This document shows positions 41,142 to 49,666 of a stretch of 64,000 bases of DNA, one piece after another; within the stretch, counting starts at the first letter, position 1, and each line of letters starts with the position of its first letter. Source of the stretch: Bacillus sp. UNC438CL73TsuS30 (GTDB lineage: Bacteria; Bacillota; Bacilli; Bacillales; Cytobacillaceae); the NCBI RefSeq assembly GCF_000482325.1, contig NZ_KI535298.1, positions 61,399 to 125,398 on the forward strand, written 5' to 3'. Below the pieces are notes generated by a model. That model was not told the DNA's origin, searched no databases, and worked only from the letters and a program-made list of their open reading frames with translations. Made by a program: the position numbers and the translations under genes.

Positions 41142-41929
41142 TGCTCCACACCCCTTGCAAGAGGAAGACGAAAATTAACCAATGATTGATTTACATCTGT
41201 GCTGACCATTAATGCTTCCCCGACTAGAATACCGTTCGCACCTGCTTTTCTAACCCTATCAACATCTTCGATTGAATGGATACCACTTTCACTAATAAGA
41301 AACGCTCCACTTTCTTTAACGAGTGCTGCCAAGTTTTCTGTTACTTCAAGAGACACATTAAAAGTCTTTAAATCCCTATTATTAACTCCAATAAGTTTTA
41401 CACCTAATTTTAGGGCGGTCTGCAACTCCTCCAAGTTATGGACTTCTACTAAGACTTCTAATCCAAGGCTTGTTGCATATTGATAAAGTTGCATTAGTTT
41501 GTTCTCATCCAGTGCAGCAACAATTAATAAAATGATGTCAGCCCCATTTGCAGCAGCATGATCAATTTGAACTGAATCGATCATGAAATCCTTACAAAGG
41601 ATCGGCAGTTCTACTGCTTCCCTAACTGATTTTAAGTCTGAAAAGGCACCTTGAAAGAAGGTTTGATCGGTTAAAACCGAGATGGCAGAGGCGCCGGAAC
41701 GTTCGTATTGCCTCGCCTGTTCTGCTGGAGTAAGTGCTTGGTTAATGATCCCTTTTGACGGTGAAGCACGTTTAAATTCTGCAATAATCGAAATTTCCTC
41801 CGCCTTCTCGAGCTTACGAATAAAAGATTTTCTATCCTCTAAAATGGGAGGAAGGTTTGGTCTCGTTTCTTGAAGAATCGGAAGCTCTTGTTTTTTTTGT
41901 TCAATAATCCGGTCTAATATCGTTCCCAT
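41138..41929 (-). CDS. Indole-3-glycerol phosphate synthase
   Basis: 263 aa TIM barrel with IIAEFKRASPSKG, CKDFMID and GVNNRDLKTF signatures. Separate from trpF, as in most Bacilli. It abuts trpD with 0-nt spacing. Confidence 0.97.
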   Translation of the reverse strand: MGTILDRIIEQKKQELPILQETRPNLPPILEDRKSFIRKLEKAEEISIIAEFKRASPSKGIINQALTPAEQARQYERSGASAISVLTDQTFFQGAFSDLKSVREAVELPILCKDFMIDSVQIDHAAANGADIILLIVAALDENKLMQLYQYATSLGLEVLVEVHNLEELQTALKLGVKLIGVNNRDLKTFNVSLEVTENLAALVKESGAFLISESGIHSIEDVDRVRKAGANGILVGEALMVSTDVNQSLVNFRLPLARGVEQ

Positions 41930-42958
41930 TTAGATTGCCTCCCTCTGCCCTGTTGCAGTTTTCTCAATTAATTGTTGAAGTTTCTCGTAAGCGGCGCCTG
42001 AATCTATTACCTCTCTAGCTTGATTGATGCCGTCCTGAATGGAGACAGCCTTTCCTGTTGTATAGATTCCAAGGCCCGCGTTCAATAATACTGTATCCCG
42101 ATAAGCTCCTTTTTCCCCTTTTAGTACTCGCACTAAGATTTCGGCATTTTCCCTCGAATCTCCGCCTTTTATCTCGCTGTTATCATAATGTGGAAGCCCA
42201 ACTTCCTCTGGTGAAAAAGTAAATTTTGTGATATTGCCATTTTCTAAAATACTTAAATGATTTTCGCCCTGGAGGGATGCTTCGTCCATATACCCGGCAC
42301 CATTTAAGACAATCGCCCGCTTCCGGCCTAGTTTGTGCAGCACTTCCGCAAACACCGGCAGCAAGTCGCGTCGGTAAACCCCTAATAATTGAAAATCTAA
42401 ATCAATCGGATTGGTTAGTGGTCCTATAAAGTTAAACACCGTTGGAATTCTTAACTGCTTACGAACCAGCCCAATTTTTTTAAGTTTTGGATGGACATTT
42501 GGGGCAAACAAAAAGGCAATGCCCACCTCATCTATCACTTCTTCGATTCGTTCTGGTGCTAAATCTAAATTGATTCCGAGTTTCTCCAGAACATCCGCAC
42601 TTCCTGTTTTGCTCGAAATACTTCTATTTCCATGCTTGGCAACCGGTATTCCTGCCCCGGCAATTACAAAAGCAGAGGTGGTACTAACATTAAAACTTGA
42701 TGATCCGTCTCCTCCTGTCCCACAATTATCCAGAACATTCGGAAACTTCTTTTTAAAGCTTAGGGTATTTTCCTTCAATGCCCTTACAATACCGGTGATT
42801 TCTTCCACTGTTTCTCCTTTTGACTTTAACCCCATTAAAAAGGCGGCAATCTCACTTTCTGATACTTCCTCACAGAGGATATTGTCAATTGCTTCTTTCA
42901 TTTCGTTTTCAGTGAACGATTTTTTTTCAGCTAATTGGAGTAAATAATTTTTCATCAC
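41930..42958 (-). CDS. Anthranilate phosphoribosyltransferase
   Basis: 342 aa. PRPP-binding NCGTGGDGSSSFN and KHGNRSISSKTGSAD motifs are intact. The start overlaps trpG by 32 nt. Confidence 0.97.
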   Translation of the reverse strand: MMKNYLLQLAEKKSFTENEMKEAIDNILCEEVSESEIAAFLMGLKSKGETVEEITGIVRALKENTLSFKKKFPNVLDNCGTGGDGSSSFNVSTTSAFVIAGAGIPVAKHGNRSISSKTGSADVLEKLGINLDLAPERIEEVIDEVGIAFLFAPNVHPKLKKIGLVRKQLRIPTVFNFIGPLTNPIDLDFQLLGVYRRDLLPVFAEVLHKLGRKRAIVLNGAGYMDEASLQGENHLSILENGNITKFTFSPEEVGLPHYDNSEIKGGDSRENAEILVRVLKGEKGAYRDTVLLNAGLGIYTTGKAVSIQDGINQAREVIDSGAAYEKLQQLIEKTATGQREAI

Positions 42959-43538
42959 GATTCATCCTTTCTATGTCATTTAAGAAATTTTTAAGGATAC
43001 CTTTTCCAGTTGGTGTCCCAATTGATTCAGGGTGGAACTGAAGCCCATACACCGAATAATGCCTGTGTTTAATCGCCATTACCTCTTGGTCATCCATTGA
43101 AATTGCAACCGATTCAAATTCTTCTGGAAGACTATTTTTTTCAATCACTAACGAGTGATAACGCATTACCTCTAATGGGGATGATAAGTATTCAAATAGC
43201 CCACAGCTGCTATGTGTGATAAAAGACGTTTTCCCATGCTTAATTGAATCAGCCCGTGTAATATTTGCCCCAAAAGCATAACCAATCGCCTGATGTCCAA
43301 GGCAAATCCCTAATATAGGAACCTTTTGATAAAACTCCTTAATTACTTCGACGCAAATCCCGGCGTCCTCCGGTCTGCCAGGTCCGGGTGAAAGAATAAT
43401 GGCTTTAGGATTTAACTCCTTCAGCTGTTCTATTGTAAGTTGATTATTGCGAATGACAGTTGCTTTTTCTCCCAATTCACCAAGATATTGGTAAAGGTTA
43501 AATGTAAAAGAATCAAAATTATCGATTAGTACAATCAT
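42927..43538 (-). CDS. Anthranilate synthase component II (glutamine amidotransferase)
   Basis: 203 aa class-I amidotransferase. Catalytic Cys in GICLGHQAIGY, His/Glu in QFHPES. Located in the trp operon, unlike B. subtilis where a shared trpG/pabA sits in the folate operon. Overlaps trpE by 4 nt. Confidence 0.95.
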   Translation of the reverse strand: MIVLIDNFDSFTFNLYQYLGELGEKATVIRNNQLTIEQLKELNPKAIILSPGPGRPEDAGICVEVIKEFYQKVPILGICLGHQAIGYAFGANITRADSIKHGKTSFITHSSCGLFEYLSSPLEVMRYHSLVIEKNSLPEEFESVAISMDDQEVMAIKHRHYSVYGLQFHPESIGTPTGKGILKNFLNDIERMNRDEKLFTPIS

Positions 43539-44923
43539 TTTTCACCCTCCAAAAATGATTTCAATTTATTTACAGTCTCCTCGTATTCGGACTCCGGATT
43601 AGAGTCGTGAACGATGCCTGCGCCGGCCTGAATATAGGCATTTCCATCTTTCAAAATCATCGTCCTTATTGCTAAGGCAAAATCCATATTACCGTTTGCG
43701 GAAAGGTATCCGATCGCTCCTGAATAAAGACCGCGCTTTGATTCTTCTAAGGAATTTATGATTTCCATTGCTCTAATTTTTGGTGCCCCGGAAACTGTTC
43801 CTGCCGGCAAGCATGCTGCCAACGCATCAAGAGCTTTGTTTTGGGAAGTTAATTGCCCACTGATTTCTGAAACCAAATGGATGACATGGCGGAATTTTTC
43901 AACAGCCATATATTTATCAACTGTAACAGTTCCAAATTCGCAAACCCTGCCAAGATCATTTCTTCCAAGATCGACAAGCATTTTATGTTCAGCTAATTCT
44001 TTTTCATCTGCCAGCAGTTCTTTTTCAATTAATTGGTCATCTTCAGGACTTGTTCCTCTTCTTTTTGTCCCGGCAATCGGATTTGCGATCACCTGTGTTT
44101 CCCTAACCTTAATCAAACTTTCCGGTGACGATCCAATGACCGTGTATGGTTCAAAATCAATATAAAACATATAAGGAGTAGGATTATTCGCACGATGTTT
44201 ACGGTATACGGATAATGGCGTTCCTTGAAATGCTGACTTCATCCGCCTTGAAAGGACAACCTGAAAGATATCTCCGGCAAGGATATGTTCCTTTGCCTTT
44301 TTCACATTATTGATAAAAGTCTCCTTCGTTGTCTCTGACTCATAACCGTTAAACTGGCAGTGTTCCTCTTCAAGAAAATAATCAGGTTGTTTTAACTCTT
44401 CGACTCTTTCCATAATTCTTTTTTCAATTTGAACTGGATCGGAGTCCTCTAAAATCGGCAAGCCGCAAACCGTAACCTTTTCCTGAAGGTGATCAAAGAC
44501 CATTAATTCTTCGTAAAACATCAAATGGACATCCGGCATATTTAAGCTGTTCTCTAAGCTTGGGCCAATATCTTCATACTGCCGGACAATATCATAACCA
44601 ACATACCCGACAGCCCCCCCGATAAATGGAAATGGAGTATCATTTATTTCCATTTTTGGGAGCAGTCTTTTTAAAATCTCTAACGGATTTCCTTGGAGGA
44701 TTGTTTCTTCGCCATTGCGTTTTATTAATTGAGCATGATCACCTGTTGCAATTAATTCCAGGGCAGGATCTGCTCCAATAAAGGAATAACGTCCGGAGTC
44801 ATTATATTTATGGGAACTTTCTAATAAAAATTTCTTTCTGCCGCTTATTTTTTTTAATATAGAAATCGGTGTCAGGGTATCCCCTTTTAATTCCTGAACC
44901 AAAAAGTTACTTTTTGTTTTCAT
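43535..44923 (-). CDS. Anthranilate synthase component I
   Basis: 462 aa chorismate-using enzyme with PSPYMFY-type NPTPYMFYID, GTKRRG, and C-terminal GAGIVHDSNPESEYEET. N-terminal LLESSH matches the tryptophan feedback-inhibition motif. First structural gene; AAAGGAG precedes the ATG. Transcription is controlled by two T-boxes upstream. Confidence 0.97.
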   Translation of the reverse strand: MKTKSNFLVQELKGDTLTPISILKKISGRKKFLLESSHKYNDSGRYSFIGADPALELIATGDHAQLIKRNGEETILQGNPLEILKRLLPKMEINDTPFPFIGGAVGYVGYDIVRQYEDIGPSLENSLNMPDVHLMFYEELMVFDHLQEKVTVCGLPILEDSDPVQIEKRIMERVEELKQPDYFLEEEHCQFNGYESETTKETFINNVKKAKEHILAGDIFQVVLSRRMKSAFQGTPLSVYRKHRANNPTPYMFYIDFEPYTVIGSSPESLIKVRETQVIANPIAGTKRRGTSPEDDQLIEKELLADEKELAEHKMLVDLGRNDLGRVCEFGTVTVDKYMAVEKFRHVIHLVSEISGQLTSQNKALDALAACLPAGTVSGAPKIRAMEIINSLEESKRGLYSGAIGYLSANGNMDFALAIRTMILKDGNAYIQAGAGIVHDSNPESEYEETVNKLKSFLEGEK

Positions 44924-44947
44924 TCCATTTGTGCTCCTTTCAAAATA

Positions 44948-45240
44948 AAAAAAATCGCCCTCTATGGATGCATTTTAAAATTTCATGCATCCATAGAGGG
45001 CGATTCTTAAACCGCGGTGCCACCTCCGTTTGAAACAGACCTCACAACCTGTTTCCTCTTTCAGATACAGGACATATTCGTCCGATATCCTATCCTTATA
45101 ACGGTGGAACTCCGTGCAGTCCTACTGATCTAAGGAAGCATTTTCGCTTCCAGCGTTCAAACTGCATCTCGCAAGTCCATTCCACAAATTTCTTCTTACC
45201 GGGCTCTCACCCTCCCCGGCTCTCTGGAAAGAATCAAAAA
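44948..45240 (-). promoter_or_regulatory. T-box riboswitch, proximal (Trp)
   Basis: On the minus strand: AGAGAGCC and GGAGGGTGAGAGCC-type stem I, specifier segment AATGGACTT (UGG, Trp), then the T-box AGGTGGCACCGCGG (45026-45013). UGGC pairs with a tRNA acceptor GCCA, correct for the G discriminator of tRNA-Trp. A long terminator follows: ATCGCCCTCTATGGATGCAT and its complement, then TTTTTTTT, 25 nt before trpE. Confidence 0.93.
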
Positions 45241-45285
45241 TGTGTACTCCTCTTGCTTAACGATTTCAATATTTATTTTTTCAAA

Positions 45286-45577
45286 ACAAAAAGGGCCCCC
45301 CATCCAAAAAGGACGAGAGACCCGTGGTGCCACCTTTATTAGCTAAAAAATTAGCTCACTTTACCGATATCGAAGCAGGTTAAAAACTGCTTGAATATCT
45401 GTCTCATGTAACGATGAGATTTCCGCCAAAGCCTACTACGCCATTTTGGGGTTCGGTTTGGGGCTCAGAAGTCCATTCACCATTACGTCTACACTGATTC
45501 GCACCATCCATCAGCTCTCTAAAGAATCCGTAAAAGTTACTACTCTTCATCAATGCCGTATCAATCTTTATTAATTG
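45286..45577 (-). promoter_or_regulatory. T-box riboswitch, distal (Trp)
   Basis: Second T-box upstream of the first. Visible are GATGAAGAGTAGTAA, AGAGAGCTGATGG, specifier AATGGACTT (UGG), and T-box core AGGTGGCACCACGG. Its terminator GGGTCTCTCGTCC pairs with GGATGGGGGGCCC using G-U pairs, followed by TTTTTG. Both units read Trp, so this is a tandem switch. Confidence 0.9.
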
Positions 45578-45583
45578 TTTTTA

Positions 45584-45612
45584 ATGATAATCACTTTCCA
45601 ACCGTTTGTCAA
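45584..45612 (-). promoter_or_regulatory. Promoter of the trp operon
   Basis: Minus strand TTGACA (45612-45607), 17-nt spacer, TATCAT (45589-45584). Predicted start near 45577, directly before the distal T-box. Confidence 0.8.
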
Positions 45613-45744
45613 CCATCAATTTTGGAATTTTCGAAATTGAATCTCAGGTCTAATTCCATTTAAAGGATTTTGGGTTCCTAATTATTTTGGCTCAAATAAG
45701 CCAATATTAACAGTAGCACATTATGAAGGCGGGATAGAAGGGTA

Positions 45745-47028
45745 ATGGAACATATCGAGCAAATTTGCCCAAGTCCACGGGCAGTGAAAAAGAAATCATC
45801 ATCGGCCGGAAAAAATAAATCTGGTGAAATATCTAAGCAAAAGTGGGCCATTGTTTCTCTTTCCTCCATTCCATTGGTGATGACATTAGGGAATTCCATG
45901 TTAATACCTGTTTTGCCTGCAATGGAAAAAAAATTAAATATTTCTTCGTTTCAAACGAGTATGGTTATAACGGTTTACTCAATCGTTGCCATTTTTTTAA
46001 TACCTGTCGCAGGTTACTTGTCCGATCACATCGGCAGAAAAAAAGTCATTATTCCCAGCCTCATCATTGCTGGTATTGGCGGAATAATTTCAGGATGGGC
46101 CGCTTGGAAATTTGACAATGCGTATTGGCTCATCTTACTGGGGCGCTCCCTGCAAGGGGTTGGTGCTGCAGGTGCAGCACCCATTGTCATGCCACTAGTA
46201 GGAGACATGTTTAAAAATGACGATGACGTCAGCACCTGCCTCGGTCTGATTGAAACATCCAATACATTTGGGAAGGTGTTAAGTCCGATTTTGGGAGCTT
46301 TTTTAGCCGGTTTTATCTGGTTTTTACCATTTTTCTCTTTTCCGTTATTTTGCGGGATTTCCGTGATTCTCATGATATTTTTAGTTAAGTGTCCTAAATC
46401 AACTCAAAAACCAATTCCGTTTAAACAATTTTTCCAAAATGTAAAGAAAACCTTTACCCAGGAAGGAAAATGGTTATATGCCATTTTCTTTATTGGCGGA
46501 ATCTTAATGCTTATTCTATTTGGAATTCTGTTTTATCTTTCGGAAATTTTCGAAAAAGAATATGGGATTCACGACTTGAAAAAAGGGTTCTTTTTAGCAT
46601 TACCACTTGGCGCCCTTTGCTTATCATCTTTTATTTCAGGAAAAATCATTAAAGAAAATAAAGTTTTAATGAAATGGTTAACGTTTGGCGGAATTGTGGC
46701 AGCAGCTTTGTCCATTGCCGCCCTTTGGTTCTCGATCAAGTTATGGTTCATGATTACGATGTTTTTAATTAGCGGAGTAGGGATTGGTGCAGGGCTTCCG
46801 TGTTTGGATGCTTTAATTACCGAAGGAATTGAGAAAAAAGAACGTGGAACGATTACCTCGATTTATAGTTCGATGAGATTTATTGGGGTGGCTGCCGGTC
46901 CTCCACTGATTGCCTTGCTCATGAAGCAGTCCAATCATTGGATTTTTATTTTGCTAAGCGGGCTAAGTATCATTGCTGCAATTGTTGCTTTAATGGCGAT
47001 TAAGCCGGAGACGGAGGGGCAGAAATAA
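45745..47028 (+). CDS. MFS transporter, drug/H+ antiporter type
   Basis: 427 aa with 12 predicted helices after a 35-residue polar N terminus rich in Lys/Ser. Loop 2-3 motif GYLSDHIGRKKVI and motif GRSLQGVGAAGAAP of DHA1/DHA2 exporters are present. GAAGGGTA precedes the ATG. Divergent from trp, closed by a terminator. Substrate unknown. Confidence 0.88.
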   Translation: MEHIEQICPSPRAVKKKSSSAGKNKSGEISKQKWAIVSLSSIPLVMTLGNSMLIPVLPAMEKKLNISSFQTSMVITVYSIVAIFLIPVAGYLSDHIGRKKVIIPSLIIAGIGGIISGWAAWKFDNAYWLILLGRSLQGVGAAGAAPIVMPLVGDMFKNDDDVSTCLGLIETSNTFGKVLSPILGAFLAGFIWFLPFFSFPLFCGISVILMIFLVKCPKSTQKPIPFKQFFQNVKKTFTQEGKWLYAIFFIGGILMLILFGILFYLSEIFEKEYGIHDLKKGFFLALPLGALCLSSFISGKIIKENKVLMKWLTFGGIVAAALSIAALWFSIKLWFMITMFLISGVGIGAGLPCLDALITEGIEKKERGTITSIYSSMRFIGVAAGPPLIALLMKQSNHWIFILLSGLSIIAAIVALMAIKPETEGQK

Positions 47029-47029
47029 A

Positions 47030-47060
47030 CGCTGGAATTTTTTCCAGCGTTTTTTATTTT
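47030..47060 (+). terminator. Terminator of the MFS gene
   Basis: AACGCTGGAA and TTCCAGCGTT form a 10-bp stem with a T loop, then TTTTT. Confidence 0.9.
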
Positions 47061-47061
47061 A

Positions 47062-47862
47062 TCAGTCTTCCTTTAATCGAGGCTTGGTCGGGTCACAGTT
47101 TGGTTTATCAACATTTGTTGATTCCGCCAATTTCATTAGGTAATAACATTCTTCCCTAAACATATGGTCCGCCATTAACGGAGAGAAAGTACCTAAAGCC
47201 TGGGCGCTTAATTCGAGTTCTTCAATTTCTTGAAGGAAGTTTTGAAATAACTTAATTTCTAATGTTACATCTGAATTTAATTTTTCTAATGCCGGATAAT
47301 TGGTGAGTTGTGTTCTTAGAAAACCCGCCATTTCAACTGCCTTTAGGTAAAAATCTTCAAAATGCTTTGTATAAGAATCACTTTTTTCTTTTAACTTTTT
47401 TTCCACACTATCCAGGTTGGAGGAAATCGCGCTCGCATGCCCTGCAGCATCCAATATCCATACGAGATGATGGTGCAGTTCGTGGTAGATAGGGGGGATT
47501 TCTTGGGACTTTAAGTGTTTTAAAATCCGCACATATTCCTCAAGTTCATTTACCATGTGATTTAGAAAAGATGGCGATAAATGGATTTTTATTTTACTAG
47601 TTAGATGTCTTTTGATTAAATTCAGCTTAAAGTCGCGCAGCCTAAGGGTTTCAGTTTCTGCCTTTTCAGTTAATTGGTTAATATCCGCGGATTTAGCTTG
47701 TTCAAGAAGATTATCAAATGAATGATTAAATTCTGATGCAATTTGAATTTCATTTTTTTCTACAGGAGCTAATGCTTCGTGGATAAATCGGGAATGATCA
47801 CCTAATATTTGCAGCCAAAACCGATGCTCGAATCTGGCGGTTCTCTCATAAACACCGTTCAT
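47062..47862 (-). CDS. DUF2935 protein, hemerythrin-like helical bundle
   Basis: 266 aa, all-helical and tandem in structure. Candidate metal ligands: EHRFW near the N terminus, HSRFIHE, ELHHHLVWILDAAGHA in the middle and ADHMFREECYY near the end. DUF2935 proteins are predicted di-metal bundles, function unknown. GGGGGAG precedes the ATG. Monocistronic. 47863-48059 shows no feature. Confidence 0.85.
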   Translation of the reverse strand: MNGVYERTARFEHRFWLQILGDHSRFIHEALAPVEKNEIQIASEFNHSFDNLLEQAKSADINQLTEKAETETLRLRDFKLNLIKRHLTSKIKIHLSPSFLNHMVNELEEYVRILKHLKSQEIPPIYHELHHHLVWILDAAGHASAISSNLDSVEKKLKEKSDSYTKHFEDFYLKAVEMAGFLRTQLTNYPALEKLNSDVTLEIKLFQNFLQEIEELELSAQALGTFSPLMADHMFREECYYLMKLAESTNVDKPNCDPTKPRLKED

Positions 47863-48059
47863 ATCTTCTTCTCCCCCTTATTAAAAATCCAATTAAAAGT
47901 TTATTCCGTTTTCTTGAAAAAATGTTAACAAAGGATTCATATTTCTTCCTGTGGAGTGAAAGATTTTTAGATAAAATTTACTTGAAGCATTAAAAGAAAA
48001 GATGTGAAGGTTGTATTTTTAATAGTATTGGTTTTTTTACAATCAGAGAGGAGCGAAGT

Positions 48060-48965
48060 ATGCCTTTTAAAGCGCGAATTGAGTCAGATGATTTAAAAAG
48101 ATTTAAAATTTTGAATGGACGGATGGAACTCACGGCTGATGAAAAAAGGTACCTTTCAAGCCTCATAAAAGGTTTTGAGGGTGAAGTTAAGTTCGATTTG
48201 TTAACTGAAAAACTGAATAGTAAACCACTTATTTTAAATGATTTGTTATTGGAAGTAGGAAACACAAAATTTCAGATTGATTCCTCTCTTATTTTCCAAG
48301 AAACTTTACATTTTTTTGAGGTGAAGAATCATGAAGGCGATTATATTTACGACCCTGAAAATTTCCGTAGTGTTTCAGGAAACACTATTCAAAATCCTTT
48401 AGACCAACTAAAACGGAGTAAGGTCCTCCTTCGGCAACTTTTGAAGAATCTTGGATATAATCTCCCAATTGAAGGACATGTTGTTTTTATTAACCCCGAG
48501 TTTTTGTTATATAATGCCCCTCCAGAATTGCCGTTCATTTTCTCACCTCAGATTAATCGGTTTATGAAAAAACTAGATACGAAGTCATCCAAGATAAATC
48601 AGTGGCATATGAAGATTGCAAGCCAATTGGCAGCAATGCATCTCGATAAGTTGTCCTTGATTAAATTACCATCCTATCAAAATGCTCCGTTAATAATGGG
48701 GCCAATATGTAAAGTATGTAACTCTTTTTTTATGTCTCCGCAAGGACACCGTTTATTATGTAATGATTGCGGATGTAGCGAGACAGCTGAAATTGCTGTA
48801 TTACGCTATGTTGAGGAACTCAAGCTTTTATTTCCACTTCGGAAAATTACCACGAACGAGCTATTTTATTGGTGTGGGGGTGTGATTTCGAAGAAGAGAA
48901 TTTGCAAGATTTTGGGGAAATATCTACAGGTTCAAGGGGTTCATCAATGGACTTTTTTTGAGTAG
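48060..48965 (+). CDS. NERD nuclease-related protein with zinc ribbon
   Basis: 301 aa. The NERD domain (about 40-160) shows GFEGEVKFDLL, an acidic position in QIDSSLIF and E-x-K in FFEVKNHEGD, the restriction-endonuclease-like core. A C-terminal CxxC...CxxC ribbon (CKVCNSFF, CNDCGCSE; about 221-243) follows. Role unknown; NERD proteins are thought to act on DNA. GAGAGGAG precedes the ATG. The ~51-bp repeat array starts ~60 nt after its stop. Confidence 0.85.
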   Translation: MPFKARIESDDLKRFKILNGRMELTADEKRYLSSLIKGFEGEVKFDLLTEKLNSKPLILNDLLLEVGNTKFQIDSSLIFQETLHFFEVKNHEGDYIYDPENFRSVSGNTIQNPLDQLKRSKVLLRQLLKNLGYNLPIEGHVVFINPEFLLYNAPPELPFIFSPQINRFMKKLDTKSSKINQWHMKIASQLAAMHLDKLSLIKLPSYQNAPLIMGPICKVCNSFFMSPQGHRLLCNDCGCSETAEIAVLRYVEELKLLFPLRKITTNELFYWCGGVISKKRICKILGKYLQVQGVHQWTFFE

Positions 48966-49024
48966 AAGAATTATATATTGACCAGCTTGAAGAAGATGAT
49001 TTTAAAGGTCTTCTTTAGGTTTTT

Positions 49025-49592
49025 GTTCATCATCTTATTGGTGAAGGATGTTTTTATGGGTATCTTTAGCTTTTTGTCCTTCATCCGCTTGATGAAAGAC
49101 GTTTTCACGGCTATCCTCCGGTTTTCGTCTTTCATCCCTTTTATGAAGGATGTTTTTACGGGGACCCTCCGGTTTTCGTCCTTCATCCACTTGTTGAAGG
49201 ACGTTTTCACGGCTATCCTCCGGTTTTCGTCCTTCATCTCCTTGATGAAGGACGTTTTCATGGGTATCCATGGCATTTCGTCCTTCATCCTCTTTATGAA
49301 GGACGTTTTCTTGGATATCCATGGTATTTCGTCCTTCATCCTCTTTATGAAGGACGTTTTCTCGGATATCCTTGGCATTTCGTCCTTCATCTCCTTTATG
49401 AAGGACGTTTTCATGGGTATCCATGGCATTTCGTCCTTCATCCACTTTATGAAGGACGTTTTCTCGAATATCCTTCGTTTTTCGTCCTTCATCCTTTTTA
49501 TGAAGGACGTTTTCTCGGATTCCTTGGCATTTCGATCTTCATCTCCTTTATGAAGGACGTTTTCACCGCCATCCTCCGTTTTTGTCCTTCAT
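49025..49592. repeat. Array of ~11 palindromic 51-bp units
   Basis: GTCCTTCAT, ~7 nt, ATGAAGGAC recur with period 51 (starts near 49076, 49127, 49178, 49229, 49280, 49331, 49382, 49433, 49484, 49534, 49584). Linkers are variants of one another (GTTTTCATGGGTATCCATGG, GTTTTCTCGGATATCC), so they are not unique spacers. Because 51 is a multiple of 3, open frames of 173 and 191 codons run on the two strands; both are artefacts of repetition. The architecture matches the array at the window's left edge. Confidence 0.92.
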
Positions 49593-49627
49593 CCCCTGAA
49601 TCTTTCCCCATCTTTCTTTCAAACGAC

Positions 49628-49658
49628 AAAAAACCGGCAGCACCCCCGCTGCCGGCTC
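49628..49658 (-). terminator. Terminator of the fru operon
   Basis: AGCCGGCAGC and GCTGCCGGTT pair around GGGGGT on the minus strand, followed by TTTTTTG. Confidence 0.9.
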
Positions 49659-49666
49659 TACATTCA

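Noticed and set aside
42411..42947. 178-aa plus-strand ORF inside trpD
   Set aside because: Antisense shadow of a highly conserved gene; no start signals.
44924..45640. TRAP-binding (GAG/UAG)n leader for trp
   Set aside because: The leader instead holds two complete T-boxes; no regular triplet repeat is present.
48971..49553. Protein-coding genes of 173 aa (minus) and 191 aa (plus) across the 51-bp array
   Set aside because: Both frames stay open only because the unit is a multiple of three; no ribosome site, and both strands are equally open.
49025..49592. CRISPR array
   Set aside because: Repeats are palindromic with ~26-nt linkers, but linkers are variants of each other, not unique spacers, and no cas genes are nearby.
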